Shown: positions 11,250-22,845 of the stretch, piece after piece
Layout: each line of letters opens with the position of its first letter
Numbering within the stretch: position 1 is the first letter of the stretch
Assembly: GCF_000276665.1 (NCBI RefSeq)
Contig: NW_004955402.1
Coordinates: 7,662,721-7,726,720, forward strand
Reading direction: 5' to 3'
Length of the DNA stretch: 64,000 nt
Source of the DNA: Chinchilla lanigera
Lineage: Eukaryota > Chordata > Mammalia > Rodentia > Chinchillidae
The notes under the pieces: generated by a model
Seen by the model: the letters and a program-made list of their open reading frames with translations, nothing else
Databases searched by the model: none
Told to the model about the DNA's origin: nothing
Translations under genes and position numbers: made by a program

Positions 11250-11355
11250 TTTTTTTTTTTTTTTTTTTTTTGGTTTTTCTCCGGTACTGGGAATCGAACT
11301 CACGACCTTGCGCTTGCCAGGCAGGCGCTGTGCCACTGAGCTAAATCCCCACCCC
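11250..11355 (-). mobile_element. Young ID SINE, minus orientation
   Basis: Near-consensus ID with a T-run of over 20 on the left. The 12-bp target duplication (11238-11249 and 11356-11367) has one mismatch, a sign of recent insertion. Confidence 0.96.
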
Positions 11356-11567
11356 CATACTCGTAATCTTATTGGTTGATCATGATTTTGCCCTACGTTG
11401 TACCCACCTGGTGAGTACAAAGCTCCCTTTGAGAAGTGGTCTCCCCAGCAACGCATTCTGGATCCCTCCTCTCTCCCAGGAGCTGTTTCCATGTCCCATC
11501 CCTATTCCCCATTCCTTTTCTCCAACAGATTTTCCTACTAAAAAAAAAAAAAAAAAAAAGACCAAAA

Positions 11568-11618
11568 GGGCTGGGATGTAGCTGAGTGCAAAAGGCCAGG
11601 GTTCAATCCCCAGTTCTG
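11568..11618 (+). mobile_element. Truncated ID-like SINE
   Basis: ID-like core with an internal deletion removing the middle; an A-run lies just upstream at ~11540-11559. Confidence 0.6.
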
Positions 11619-11619
11619 G

Positions 11620-12074
11620 GGGTGGGGAGGTGGGGGAGAAAGCGAAAAAGATGGGGCTTAAAAAAAATGAAGCTGATTATTAGAAAACTGTGATCTGTGG
11701 GCCTGGAGAAGGAGCGCCCCGAGAAGGGCTGCACTTTGTGCTGCAGAGGCTGTGAGACATGCAGCGGAGAGGAAGGACCTGGGCTCCCAGGGCTGAGCAG
11801 AACCTGGCCTGGCTGTGTGAGCCAGGGCCCGGGGAAGCCCTGTGCTCAGGGCTACGGGACAGGACTGGCAGAGGAGGAGCTGAACCCTTCCCAGCACTTC
11901 TCTCTCCCTTCTAGCTCCTCTTGGTCTGCGGGGCACAGCTGGCTGGGGCTGCCTCAGTGAACAAGAAGCGAAAGCCGAAGGGCCGCACCTGCCTCAGAAG
12001 GCCTCCCTCCCTCTCTCCCTCTCCATCCCCCTTTTGGGCCTCGAAACACCTCTGGCTATCTTCCCCAAAGACAT
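11620..12074. other. Unassigned intergenic sequence
   Basis: Moderately GC-rich, with no gene or repeat recognised. Confidence 0.4.
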
Positions 12075-12668
12075 GTTACAGTGATACGGGCACCCCCGCG
12101 TTTTAGCAGCACAACCCACGGTAGCTATAGCCTGGAAGCAGCCCTTATGTCCATGAGCAGATGGGTAAAAGAAATGCGGCGTTTCTACACAACGGAGCAC
12201 CGCTGTCATGCAGGGTACATCTGAGTCAGCTGTAGGAGAACGGATACACCTTGAGTCCGTAGTGCTACGTGAAATAAATCAGGTCCCAAAGGTTAAATGT
12301 TGCATGGTTTCTCTAAGACGAGGAACCCAAAGCATAAATAAAGAGCAAAATGAAAGATAACGGAAAACAGGGCGCTAGACTTTGCGGAGATGTGAAGAGC
12401 AAGTAAAAATAACAAGATGCAGTGTGCGCCAACGGTCCAGCTCTTGTTACCTCCTGTGCTGCAACCGTATACTACAAAAGAAACTAAAAAGAAGCAAACC
12501 AACCCGAAATCCAGCGAGAGGATACGGTTGGCCTCTAAAGGATATAGGTTTTTAGGGTGATAAAGTTTTCTAAAATTACTGTGGTGATGATAGCACAATT
12601 CTGTGACTATACTAAAACTCACATTCAGTGCGTGAGTTTTATGGTCTGTGAATTGTATCTCCACAGAA
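12075..12668 (+). mobile_element. Ancient LINE-1 3' remnant
   Basis: Resembles the 3' part of L1: the ORF2 end (the region matching the common pattern around 'CCATGAGCAGATGG') near 12150, then a GTGAAATAAATCAGG-like block at ~12270, then a 3' UTR-like segment at 12550-12665. Heavily diverged, with no open frame. Confidence 0.7.
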
Positions 12669-12675
12669 AAAAAAA

Positions 12676-12833
12676 TTTTTTTTTTTTTGGCTTTTTGAGA
12701 CAGGGTCTCTCTGCGCAGTTCAGGCTGGCCTTGAGCTCACTTTGTAACCCAGGCTGGCCTCAAACTCGCAGCGATCCTCCTGCCTCAGCCTCCCGAGTGC
12801 TGGGATTACAGGCATGCACCACCACGCCCGGCT
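12676..12833 (-). mobile_element. B1 SINE, minus orientation
   Basis: Full-length, near consensus, with the tail side at the T-run 12676-12688. It sits at the end of the LINE-1 remnant. Confidence 0.93.
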
Positions 12834-12839
12834 GAAAAT

Positions 12840-13284
12840 TTTTTTTTAAGATTAAAAAATAAAAACTCTGAGGCTGGGCCCTGGGTGTGTGGGCAACCAC
12901 ACGTATCTTTGGTGGGTAGACTGACCGGAATCCAGGTCACCCAGGACAGCAGATCCCAAGGGCGGAGTAATCAGCGAAACCAGCAATGTGGAAGTGTCTG
13001 AAGCAGCAGTGAGGAGCCAGCAGCTGGGCTCTGGAGAACTCCATGGACAGACCAGTCCCAGCCCCACACCCAGAGGCCGAGCTCAGCTCCACCCCCAGCA
13101 CAATTCCCAGGGCACACCTGGCTGCAGTACACAGCACACTTCTGGGATCTGACATGGACACAACCACATGACTGTGAGCACCAGAGGTTTTCCTACTTCT
13201 ATTCCCCTTGTTTGTCTGATTGGCTGGCCCTTTCCTGCCTGGTTGGAAGTCATCTTTTGTCTTGTAGTTTGTGGTTATTCTTGT
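12840..13284. other. Unassigned intergenic sequence
   Basis: No gene or repeat family recognised. Confidence 0.4.
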
Positions 13285-13420
13285 TCTTGAATTTTTTTTC
13301 TTTTCTCCTTTCTCTTTCTTGAGTTTATGTTTTTCATGCTTTTCTTATTTTCTTCCTTTTATTTCTGTTCTCCTCTTCTTTCTTTTTTTCACTGTTTAGA
13401 TTTCTTAGCTATCTTTTTCA
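13285..13420. repeat. Pyrimidine-rich (TTTC/CTTT) low-complexity tract
   Basis: T/C-rich on the plus strand with few purines; low complexity rather than a clean tandem repeat. Confidence 0.75.
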
Positions 13421-13705
13421 TTGTCTTCTATCGATCTTTTCTTTCCTCAGCTACTTTCTGAATTTAAACTTTCAAGTGTGTAACACTGCCTCTTCCCTTT
13501 CTGATTACTCCTTGCCACACTCTTTCATTCCTTCCCTCCAGTGTCCTCCGCTTTCCCCAAACGTGGATGATCATCCTCTGACCTCCAGCCTTGACTCTCC
13601 CACACTGGACCTCAATCATCACCTTATCCTGTCCTGTACCCATCTTAACCCTCCTGCCCCCCACAAAAGGGGAGAATCACTCCACTAAGGGGAAAATCAC
13701 TGCAT
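13421..13705. other. Unassigned intergenic sequence
   Basis: Nothing recognised; open frames on both strands here look like chance. Confidence 0.35.
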
Positions 13706-13719
13706 ACAAGTACATGGTA

Positions 13720-13815
13720 GGCCAGGGACATAGCTCAGCGGCATAAGCACCTGCCTGGCAAGCACATGGTCCTGAGTTCAATTCCCGGTACCAAAAAAAA
13801 ACCCCACTCAATTAC
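13720..13815 (+). mobile_element. ID SINE with target duplication
   Basis: ID body and A/C-rich tail flanked by a 14-bp direct repeat at 13706-13719 and 13816-13829. The same target sequence appears a third time after the adjoining B1. Confidence 0.93.
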
Positions 13816-13832
13816 ACAAGTACATGGTATGT

Positions 13833-13865
<33 letters not shown>

Positions 13866-13866
<1 letters not shown>

Positions 13867-14006
13867 CATGTGTGGTGGTGCACATCCATAATCCTAGCTC
13901 TTGGGAGGCTGAGGCATGAGGATCGTTGTGAGTTCAAGGCCAGCCTGGGCTACAAAAGGAGCTCAAGGCCAGCCTGAACTGCATAGCGAGACCCTGTCTC
14001 AAAAAA
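13866..14006 (+). mobile_element. B1 SINE next to the ID element
   Basis: Full B1 with an A/C-rich tail, preceded by an A-run of about 28. A direct repeat of the upstream target (13817-13832) recurs at 14020-14035. Confidence 0.92.
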
Positions 14007-14387
14007 ACAAAACAAAAACCAAGTACATGGTATGTGTTTGAATTTGTTATATAATTTTAGAGTTTGTTCTTATAGTTAGAGGTAGCAGGTTAATGGTTAC
14101 TATAGTTTGTCAGGTACTTGAAACTATTGTCATTACTAACTGTAGCCAGGATGTCATATGTGTTATAATCAGTTTTTCTCCCCTGTATGATAATGCTATG
14201 ATTGTATGGGGTCAGAATCACCAACACAACTTAGTACCAAAGGATTGGGTGCTGAGTCAAATAGTAACTTTGCATCCTCTACAAATTGGGAATGTAGGTT
14301 CTTGGGATAGCTGCAAAGAACCACCTACATGTAGAGGACAACCCTGAAGAACAGACATGTCCTATGGAAGCCGCAGTAGTAGTGATA

Positions 14388-14472
14388 GGGGCCAGGGATA
14401 GAGCTCAGCAACACAAGTGCCTGCCTGGCAAGCACAAGGTCCTGAGTTTGATTCCCGTATCTGCCCCCTGAA
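14388..14472 (+). mobile_element. ID SINE
   Basis: Moderately diverged ID. A short near-repeat of flanking sequence (TAGTGAT) on both sides suggests a target duplication. Confidence 0.85.
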
Positions 14473-14499
14473 AAACCATAAAAAACCCACAAAAATACT

Positions 14500-14935
14500 A
14501 GTGATGAATACTGTGATATCTATCATAATAAATTGGCAATCATCAACAAGAAAACCAAATAAAATTAAAAAAGAGAAAATAGAAAATTACAAGATACGGA
14601 AGCAAAATGCAACCCCAGACCCCCAGCCCACCCAGAACAAGACTGGAGCACAATGAGATAGAGGAAATTGGAAGTCAAACACGGAACTTTCTGAAATGAT
14701 GGCAACAGAAGTGAAAAAATAAGTGGAAATGGCTATAGAGAAAATAATCTCTCAGGTACAAAAAGAAATGATGCTAAAAATCAAAGATATTACAGAAGAT
14801 ACAGATAAAAGAATAGGTGAGCTTTAAAAAATGATGGAAACAAAAAATACCCAACATATGAGGGAAATGGAATCCCTGAAACAGATCCAAATTGAAAGCC
14901 AAGAGATTAAAGCCTCCATTGAAAGTATATGCAAT
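14500..14935 (+). mobile_element. LINE-1 ORF1 remnant
   Basis: Lys/Glu/Gln-rich translation in broken plus-strand frames resembles the coiled-coil part of L1 ORF1p, with a segment near 14830-14930 reading like ORF1 heptads. In-frame stops and frameshifts make it non-functional. It joins, across a B1 insertion, to ORF2 3' sequence, so several kb of the original L1 are missing between. Confidence 0.7.
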
Positions 14936-15098
14936 AAACCAGTCGTGGTGGCGCACGTCCTTAATCCCAGCACTTAGGAGGCCGAGGCAGGACGATCATT
15001 GTGAGTTCAAGGCCAGCCTGGGCTACAAAGTGAGCTCAAGGCCAACCTAAGCTGCATAGTGAGACCCTGTCTCAAAAAAGACAACAACAACAACAAAA
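14936..15098 (+). mobile_element. B1 SINE between LINE-1 pieces
   Basis: Near-consensus B1 with a CAA-type tail, located exactly at the junction of ORF1-like and ORF2-like L1 sequence. Confidence 0.93.
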
Positions 15099-15099
15099 A

Positions 15100-16250
15100 T
15101 GTAGTACTCTAACAAGGAGATTGAAGAGGACTTCAGAAAATGGAAAGATATCCCTTGCTCATAGATGGGAAGAACCAACATAAGGACCATACTCCCAAAA
15201 TTGAGGTACAGATTCGATGCAATCCTGATCAAAATACCATTAGCATACCTCACAGATCTAGAGAAAACATTCCTAAAATTCATTTGGAAACAGAAGAGAT
15301 CTAGAATAGCAAAGGCAATTCTGGGCAACAAAGGCAAGGCAGGAGGCATCACAATCCCTGATTTGAAATTATACTGCAAAGCTACTGTGATAAGATCAGC
15401 ATGGTACTGGCAAAAAAAACAGACCTGAGGATCAGTGAAACAGATTAGAAAATGCAGACACAGCTACAAATACATTCAGCCACCTTATCTTTGTCAAAGT
15501 TGCCAAACATGTTCACCAGAAGAAAGATAGCCTCTTTAATAAATGGTGCTGGAAAAACTGGCTTTCCACATGCCATAGACTAAAACTAGACCCATGTCCA
15601 TCACCATGCACTAAACTAAAGTCAAAATGGATCAGAGGTCTAACTATTAAAACAGAAACACTGAATCTACTGGAAGAGAAAGTAGGTAGATCTTGAAGCC
15701 ATAGGGGTAAGCAGAGACTTCATGAACAAAATCCAAACTGCATGGGAAATACTCCAAAGATTCAACAACTGAGATCTCATTTAAAAAGGCTTTTGCACAT
15801 CAAAAGAAATCACCAAAAGAGTGAAAAGACAATCCACAGAGTGGGAAAAAATTATAGCTAGCTGTTCCTCAGACAAGCACTTATATCTACAACATATAAA
15901 GAACTGAAAAAAATTAGACCCCCCAATTTAAAGACCCAATCCAACAATGGACATCTGAGATGATTCAGATTCACTTCTCAGATGAAGAAATACGGATAGC
16001 AAATGAATATATGAAAAAAAGTTCAACATCATTGGTCATTGGAGAGATGCAAATTAAAACTACACTGAGATCCCAACCCACCCCAGAAAGAACGGCTATC
16101 AACAAGAAATCCACCAATAACAAATGCAGGCGGGGCTGTGGGGGGAAAAAGGAACCCTTCTCCACTGTTGGTGGGAATGCAGACTGGTGCAAACACTGTG
16201 GAAATCAGTGTGGAGATTCTGCAAAAAACTAGGAAAGAGTTTTTTTAATA
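15100..16250 (+). mobile_element. LINE-1 ORF2 3' remnant
   Basis: Plus-strand frames match the L1 ORF2 region after the reverse transcriptase core. A WKDIPCS-like start near 15140 is followed by an FKFIWK-type block and an AKAIL...KAGGIT...ATVI..AWYW segment (15165-15428), then the C-terminal part with its Cys-rich end at 16150-16230. The longest intact stretch is 87 residues. Stops elsewhere show it is dead. Confidence 0.9.
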
Positions 16251-16252
16251 TA

Positions 16253-16350
16253 TATTTTTTGGTTTTGGTTTTTTGAGACCAAAAGGCTGGTCTGGAACTT
16301 GAGATTCTCCTCCCTCAGCCTCCAAAGTGCCGGGATAGGTGTGTAATATT
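16253..16350 (-). mobile_element. B1 SINE fragment, minus orientation
   Basis: Partial B1 with a central deletion. Confidence 0.7.
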
Positions 16351-16367
16351 ATGTAGGCTAAAAATAG

Positions 16368-16515
16368 AAAAAAAATATTTTTGTCTTGAGACAGGGTCTC
16401 ACTATGCAGTTCAGACTGGCCTTGAACTCACTTTGTAGCCCAGGCTGGCCTCAAGCTTGCAACAATCCTCCTGCCTCAGCCTCCTGAGTGCTAGGATTAC
16501 AGGTGTGTGCCCGGT
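16368..16515 (-). mobile_element. B1 SINE, minus orientation
   Basis: Near full-length but lacking the outermost 5' bases; inserted in L1 3' sequence. Confidence 0.88.
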
Positions 16516-16700
16516 GAAAATTTTTTAAAGAGTAGTTTTTAAGTATTCTTACCACAAACATGGTAATTGTGTGAGGTCATGCAAATATTAATAAGTCAAT
16601 TTAGCCATCCCAGGATGTACATGTATTTTAAAATATATTGTATGGCATACATATTATAATTTTTCAATTACAAAATAGATAATTTTAATAAAATGAAATT
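16516..16700 (+). mobile_element. LINE-1 3' UTR remnant
   Basis: AT-rich sequence resembling the L1 3' end (a 'TTTTAAGTATTCTTACCACAA'-like start and a terminal AATAAAAT-rich part). It continues the L1 interrupted by the two B1 copies. Confidence 0.65.
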
Positions 16701-16902
16701 AATCCCACTCAAAAAAGAGCAGAAATTATACTCATCCTTAGAGCGTGTCAGCTATTTTCTGAAGAAACCAGCGCACTGAATTCAAACTACAAATATTTAA
16801 AGGAAAAGAAAGGCAAAATTGCCAAGTGGATCCACTTCACAGCAGGTTCCTGATGGTGGGGGGCAAGAGCAACTTTGTCACGTGGCCGTTCTAGGGCTGT
16901 GT

Positions 16903-17284
16903 CTAGAGATCCCCTAAAGCCCCATGCGGCCGTAGGTGGGGCTTTTTCAGAGGTGGCTGGATCTGGAGACTGGGAGGCTGGATGGATTCATGGGGCAACG
17001 CCAGGATCACGGGCACAAGGGCTGAGGGTGTGAGCGCTGCCCGCCCTGAGTGGCCTGGATAAGATAAAAGAAAGATGCTGTGAAGGTCCCTGCAGCCCTC
17101 AGGTCCCTTTTTGCTTTTGTGGTCCTCTGCCTGCCATGCACTATTCTGTGTGCCATCCCTCACTGCTTTGGAGTCAGCTGATCATGGACGAAACCTCTAC
17201 ATACGGACAGTTAAATAAGCCTTTCCCCCTTTAACTTTGGGTGTTAGGTATTTTGTCTCAGCAAGGAGAAAAGTAACTGAGACA
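16903..17284 (+). mobile_element. MaLR-like solo LTR, plus orientation
   Basis: Shares ordered blocks with 37213-37577 and, inverted, with 25068-25458 and 63215-63640: a GTGGGGCTTTTTC block near the start and a TTTTGTCTCAGCAAGGAGAA block at the end. No internal coding sequence follows. Dispersed copies without coding fit a solo LTR of the ERVL-MaLR class; the subfamily is not identified. Confidence 0.6.
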
Positions 17285-17345
17285 GCTGTCATATTTACAA
17301 AGATCATTCACTATTCAGATATCAGGATCTCGAAAGTCAGGAATC

Positions 17346-17470
17346 AGGGCTGAGTGTAGCAGTTGGAATTGTAATCCCTGCTCTCAGGAAGCTGAGGCAG
17401 GAGGGTGCAAAGTCCAAGGCCAGCCTGGGCAACTTACTGAGACCCGTCTCCAGGAGAAACCAAACCAAGC
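17346..17470 (+). mobile_element. B1 SINE, diverged
   Basis: Shortened B1 with a degraded tail containing CCAAA units. Confidence 0.8.
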
Positions 17471-18107
17471 CAAACCGTAAAATCTAAAGGCGGGGAGGAC
17501 ACCGTTCAGAGAGTCCAGGTTCGCTGCGAAAATCCTAGGGTTTATGATTTTGGAGCCCGGGTCAGTCAAGGTGGCCCTGTTATTTTTGTGTTCTTCTAAG
17601 AAAGCTTTATTGATTGCTTGGTTCTGTTACTTCCTGAGGCCCTGTGATGTGCTTCATTATACTGGAAGCAGAACAAAGTTTCGGTTTTGCTTTTACGGGA
17701 AACGAGTAGAGAAACCAGCCGTGGAGGCAAGGAAGGAGGGGGAAGGGAGGGCGGCCCTGACCAGCAGGGCCCTGGGGCAGGGGTCAGCACTGCTCCTGGG
17801 GTTCCCACGGCAGGAGGTCAGTAGTTCTCCACCTTCCATTCTGCTTAGCAGTACAGTGGCTCCCCTGGGTAGGATGGCGTCAGTGGCACTACACCTTCAT
17901 AAAACAAACACACAAGAATGCACTCAATTCACGCAACTTCCGGAACATCGCAGCTCAGCAGCGCGGCGCAGTCACCACTGCTTCCTTCCTGGGGCTCAGG
18001 CCAGGCCTCCAGAGGGGACCAGCCCCCAGCTGTCGCCTGGAATCGCAGTCTCTTTAGCGGTGGAGGCGGAAGGACTGAGTGGCAACTTAGTAAAGCCTGC
18101 CTAGACT
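17471..18107. other. Unassigned intergenic sequence
   Basis: A chance open frame of 186 codons (17544-18104) covers most of this. Its composition is low-complexity and it runs into a SINE poly-T, so I do not call a gene. Confidence 0.4.
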
Positions 18108-18275
18108 TTTTTTTTTTTTTTTACTTTTTTGTCTTTTTGAGACAGGGTTTCGCTATGCAGTTCAGGCCGGCCTTGAACTTACTTTGTAGCCCAGGCTGGC
18201 CTCGAGCTCGCAGCGATCTTCCTGCCCCAGCCTCCTGACTGCTGGGATTACAGGTGTGCGCCACCACGCCTGGCT
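18108..18275 (-). mobile_element. B1 SINE, minus orientation
   Basis: Full-length near-consensus copy with its T-run at 18108-18122. Confidence 0.93.
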
Positions 18276-18422
18276 CTCAGCATTTAAAAAGGACAATTTT
18301 TTTCTACTGGACGAGTGTTTTTGCATTGCTGTAAAATGGAAACGTTTTAAGTGGAATCGACCTAAATCGGGGATCACCTCTACTCAGGGTGGAACCAAAG
18401 TCTTACCTAGCTCGAAGATGTC

Positions 18423-18546
18423 TTTTTTTTTTTTTTTTTTTTTTAAGACAGGGTCTCACTATGAAGTTCAAACTTGACTTGAACTCGCTTTGTACCCTAG
18501 GCTCCTCTCGAACTTGCAACCATCCTCCTGCCTCAGCCTCCCGAAG
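18423..18546 (-). mobile_element. 5'-truncated B1 SINE, minus orientation
   Basis: Stops short of the B1 5' end. A near-perfect target duplication (CGAAGATGTC / CGAAGATATC) flanks it, so the truncation happened at insertion. Confidence 0.9.
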
Positions 18547-19046
18547 ATATCTTCTTACAGATTTCACAACAGCTCACCTAGGGAGCCTCGAGCTCGTTGC
18601 CTAGCGAAGAGCAGGCCAGGCATTTCTGGCGTCTCCAGAAAGAGTCAAGGTCTGCAGGAAGCCCCAGCTCCTACGGTACCCAACCGAGGCTGCCTCCCAG
18701 TCAGCTCAGGCTCTGAGGACTGGCCGGACCAACACAGCCATCGGCGTGGGTCTCTGTCACCACCAGCTCTGGCCAAGCTGCTCTCCTCGGTGCAGAGCAA
18801 AGAACCCTCCTCAATCCCGCAGCATAGCTGGGACCCTGGTCCGGTATGCAGACTGCAGCAGGACTAAGAATAACCTGCGACTCGTGGTTTTTGCAGGTCC
18901 CAGGCTCCGGTCTGGATACTCCAGCGGATGTTCCAGCCTTGAACCAGTCAAGTATGGGACAGGGGATTCATATTTTTTTACAGCCTTCATGTGATTCTAT
19001 TGGATACAGTCCACACATCATATGTTTAAATTCCCAGGCCTTTTTA
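18547..19046. other. Unassigned intergenic sequence
   Basis: Unique-looking, with no recognisable exon or repeat. Confidence 0.35.
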
Positions 19047-19153
19047 ATTTAAAGACAAGGTCTTGCTAAGTCACCTAGGCTGGGCTGGACCTTGTGATCC
19101 ACCTGCCTCAGTCTCCCAGTGTGCTGGGGTTACAAGTGTGCGTCACCACAAGT
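19047..19153 (-). mobile_element. Old B1 SINE, minus orientation
   Basis: Diverged and shortened B1. Confidence 0.75.
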
Positions 19154-19508
19154 GGAAGATGCCATATTTTCAGAAACCTGGATCAAGAGTGCCGTTCAGG
19201 CAGAGCACAGGGGGTGGTGAGGGACTGAAAATGGATACTGAACAGTGGAGACAGGTATCGCACATTTGTCCAAAGCCTGACCCAAGAGTGGACTTTGGGG
19301 GATAATAAGGCGTCAGTGAGGGCTCCTCAGTGTGACAAACGTGCCCTTTGGGGGGAGGTTCTTGATAACAGGGAGGCTGGGCATGAGAGATGCCTGGGAA
19401 ATCTCTGTGCCTTCCTTTTAATTTTGCCGAGAACAGAAACCTGCTCTAAAAAAAATCCTTTTTCAAAAGAAGAATACGTGGGCAATCTGATTTACAAACT
19501 GCATCTGG

Positions 19509-19606
19509 GGTCTGGGGATTTAGCTCAGCGGCACAGAGCCTGCCTGGCAAGTGCGAGGTCGTGAGTTCGATTCCCCGTACCGGAAAAAAACCAAAAAACC
19601 AAAAAA
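19509..19606 (+). mobile_element. Young ID SINE
   Basis: Near-consensus ID with intact A- and B-box and an A-rich tail, flanked by a perfect 15-bp target duplication at 19494-19508 and 19607-19621. Confidence 0.97.
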
Positions 19607-19880
19607 ACAAACTGCATCTGGCTCATGTGCAGCTTACAGCCCCTCCCGTCTGAGGGACAGACGGTCTTCCCTGACAGTCAGTGGCATCCACATACGTGTC
19701 CTCTGCCGCGTGTCACACTGCGAGCTGGTGGAAGCCAAGAGGAAGTAGATGCTGCCCTGTGGAGTGTTCCTAGTTCTCATCTAGGGTTCACTTTCCTGAA
19801 AGAGAACTAATCACTTCCCTGAAAACTGGCCACTGCCCATCCCCCTGTACAGGGAAGTTGGCCTCATACAGAATGTACTA

Positions 19881-19984
19881 GCTGGGCGTGGGGCGCACAC
19901 CTGTCACCCCTGCTGGTGCAAGAGGATCATGAGTTCGAGACCAGCCTGGGCTACACTGCCTTCAAAAAAAAAAAAAAAAAAAAG
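19881..19984 (+). mobile_element. B1 SINE with internal deletion
   Basis: B1 with the second duplication arm missing and a ~20-nt A tail. Confidence 0.85.
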
Positions 19985-20111
19985 GAAGAGGAGAGATGAA
20001 CAGATAGTATAGCATGTAGGTCATTTAATTGTATATAACCATAGGAATTATGAAAAATAAGGAGAGTGCTCATTTTCATATTTCTTGAAGAGTATTTTTT
20101 TTAGTTTAGAG

Positions 20112-20139
20112 CATGTGTGTGTGTGTGTGTGTGTGTGTT
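20112..20139. repeat. (TG)n microsatellite
   Basis: About 12 TG units directly abutting an ID-like half element. Confidence 0.95.
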
Positions 20140-20316
20140 ACTGAGGATTGAAGCGAGGGCCTTCATGTGAAGCTATACTTCTCAGACCTTGTTTCTTTTC
20201 TTTTTTAAAGACAGGGTCTCACTAAGTCACAAACTTGCTCAGCCTGGTCCTGAACTTGAGACCTTTCTGCCTCCAGAGTGCTGGGATGACAGGCACGTGC
20301 TATGGTGCCTGGCTTG
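20140..20316 (-). mobile_element. Old B1-dID composite SINE, minus orientation
   Basis: ID half 20140-20190 and B1 half 20200-20316, contiguous and diverged. Confidence 0.65.
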
Positions 20317-21845
20317 TATATATTTTTTTAGTTCTAAATGCCCCCAGCAGTAGCGAACTAACTACTGTCAGCCTCTGCCGAGCCAGCGCCAGCCGCTCTC
20401 CCCAGCCCTCCTCCAGTGTGCAGTGACTGTGACTGCTGAGGTTAGCCAGTCGCTGTCCTATGGGACTCGGCTTCCGCTGTATCTAACAGGCATCTAGAAA
20501 AGAAATGCTTCTCCAGAGGAAATAGTGTGCTCGCAGAGATGAAACTCCTCAAGTGGTGCCTGGGAGGAGATCCGAGCATCCCAACCCACCATCAGATGTG
20601 CGGGAAACAGGTTTTTGCTAGAAGTCAGCTGGAACAGAATGTGCACACGCGCCGCTGGTTTGCATGTTTTGTGCTTCAGTCCTGCGGATGCTTCCTGCCT
20701 CGGCAGCTGCTGGGTGTGTCCCTCCTGTTCCTGTGACCTAGACCTAAAGAAAGGTTTCACACACACAAAAAAGAAAGGTAAAGGAGAGTCATAAGTGTAA
20801 GCCCATGCCCAGGGTCCCACTGAACGGTTTAGATTCTGAGACCCACGGGATCTCATCGCAGCCTTTCCCATTTCAGAGAGTGTTTTTGGCTCATATGTAC
20901 AAAACTAACTCTGCCCAGTGCTTGCGCCTTTTCAGAGCCAAGGGAAGTTTATACCAGGTAGTGTATTGTTCCCGACTGTGGAATCTTTCGAGAAAGGCTG
21001 CGTCCAGCACAGAGCCCAAGTGCTCAAGTGGTCGCGCTCACGGCCAAGCACAACAGGAAGGGGAAGGCTCCCTGGCTGCCCGGTGGGCCGTGCTCTCCTC
21101 TCCCATGTGCCCACGCCTATCTCCTCACGCCCCTAACTGCTCTCACAGGGGAAAGCTGCCCCAGACGTGCAGGAAGCCGAGGCTGAGTCACCGAGGGAAA
21201 GTTCACCTCCGGGTCCACCCAGTTACCCAGTTACCGCTGGATCTTCCTCCGCCTTAATGAAATTCTTCATGGGTGGCTCCCCAGAGCTACAACCCTCCCG
21301 AGGCTATGCTGTGCCCAGCCAGCAGCCTTAGTCGAGCCGGGGGTGAGGTCTGCTAACCGTGAGACTGCTAAGGGATGTCACAGGATGCAGAGAAGGCCAC
21401 CAGAACAGTGTTTCCCAGCGATCGTGGTAAAGGCAAAAAATGCCCCCAGTGCCTTTTCAGAGGAGCCGCACACAAGCTCAGCCCTGCAGTAGGTCCCTCC
21501 CCACCCGCCTCCTGGCTGCAGCACGCTCCGGTGCTCTGCTGGAAGGGCCTCTGTCTGGCTTCTGTTAGCTCGGGGGTCTCCAGCTCTCACTGTGACTGTC
21601 GCATAGTTCTTTGCCCAGAACAGAAGAGTCCCTCGGGAAAGGCGCGAGGACGCGCTGTCTGGGTTCCCGGTGGCCGGTTACTCACCTCCCCGGCCACAGG
21701 TTGGGAGACTTGGATTTGCTGCTCTGAGCAGCTGTTCCCTGCTCCCCACCTGCCGTGGGGGTGGGGCTTCCACCGGCAGTCAGAGCCCGCGGGCCCTTCC
21801 CCTGTCCACAGCTGACTCAGTGCCATACATCGCTGTTGCACCTGC
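20317..21845. other. Unassigned intergenic sequence, relatively GC-rich
   Basis: About 1.5 kb without recognisable repeats. Open frames up to ~150 codons occur on both strands with no known protein similarity, as expected from GC-rich composition. No splice-framed exon recognised. Confidence 0.35.
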
Positions 21846-22197
21846 ATGTCCCCCAGAGCCTCCTGTGGTCATGCGTGGGGCCCCGGGGAGGTGCCTGGAT
21901 CGAGGGGGCATGGTGCTCATCCGTGGATTAGTCAGCGGAGTACAGCTAAACGGGATGGGGGAGGTGGGTCACAGGGGCCACGCCTGGAAGGTCTCGCTCC
22001 CTCCCTTCTCCTTTGCGCTCCTCTGCTTCCTGCCTGCCGCGCCGTGAGCGGTTCTCCTCTGCCATGCCATCCTGCCTGGGAGCCCCCACGGGACCAAGGG
22101 CTGGAAGCTCTATGGAAGGCAAATGAAACCTCTTCTCCCCTATCCTGCGGGTGTCAGGTATTGCATCTCCGCGATGAGGAAAGTGAGTAGGACAGCA
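21846..22197 (+). mobile_element. MaLR-like solo LTR, diverged
   Basis: The end (about 22115-22190: AAACCTCTTCTCCCC..., GGGTGTCAGGTATTGCATCTC, GAGGAAAGTGAGTAGGA) matches the last part of the LTR copies at 16903-17284 and 37213-37577. The left boundary is uncertain. Confidence 0.5.
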
Positions 22198-22811
22198 TCT
22201 TGCTTTCTTCTCCTGCAAATGGACCGTTTCAGGGAACCAGCTAGCTCCCTTCCACGATGCGAGGCCTGAGGGAGCGGGCGAGCGCCCGCCTGAAGTCCTT
22301 GCTAGGCCAAAGGACTTGGAAGGAGACACCCCGGACACCTAGAAAACCAGCTGTCAGAGCCCCACTCTCATCTCCTCTGCTCCGAGGCTGGCAGATGCCC
22401 TGGGCATGCATTTTACAGCAGTGCTGCTTCTCTACCAGTGGTGGGGTTTTGCATTCTTCATCTTGGTGAGCAAAGTACTTCTCTCAAGGCCCTGGCAAAT
22501 AACTTACTCTCTAATGTATGAGAGTAAATGCTCTTCCTGCTCCTGAGGCTGGAAGATAACGCAGTAGTAGTTTTCCCCACTCTTCCACCCCTCTGCTAGG
22601 ACCGCACTGCAGGTCGTATGTTCTTTTGGACACAGTACCGGAAGCTGCCCCAGGTGGACTCACTTCTGCTGGTGAGCAGAAGCCCTGGCTTCCTCAGGTC
22701 TAACGCCTTCCTCCTGTTTCAAGAGTTCAAAGACCCGTGAGTGGACAGCGGCTTCCTTCCTCCCATCTGCCACCAAGGAGCAGGTCACATCACCTTCACG
22801 GGCAAACAGCG

Positions 22812-22845
<34 letters not shown>

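Noticed and set aside
15165..15428. LINE-1 ORF2 stretch as a host gene
   Set aside because: The 87-residue frame matches L1 ORF2 and is bounded by stops within a decayed L1 copy.
17544..18104. 186-codon plus-strand open frame
   Set aside because: Ends at a B1 T-run, no similarity known, frame open by chance composition.
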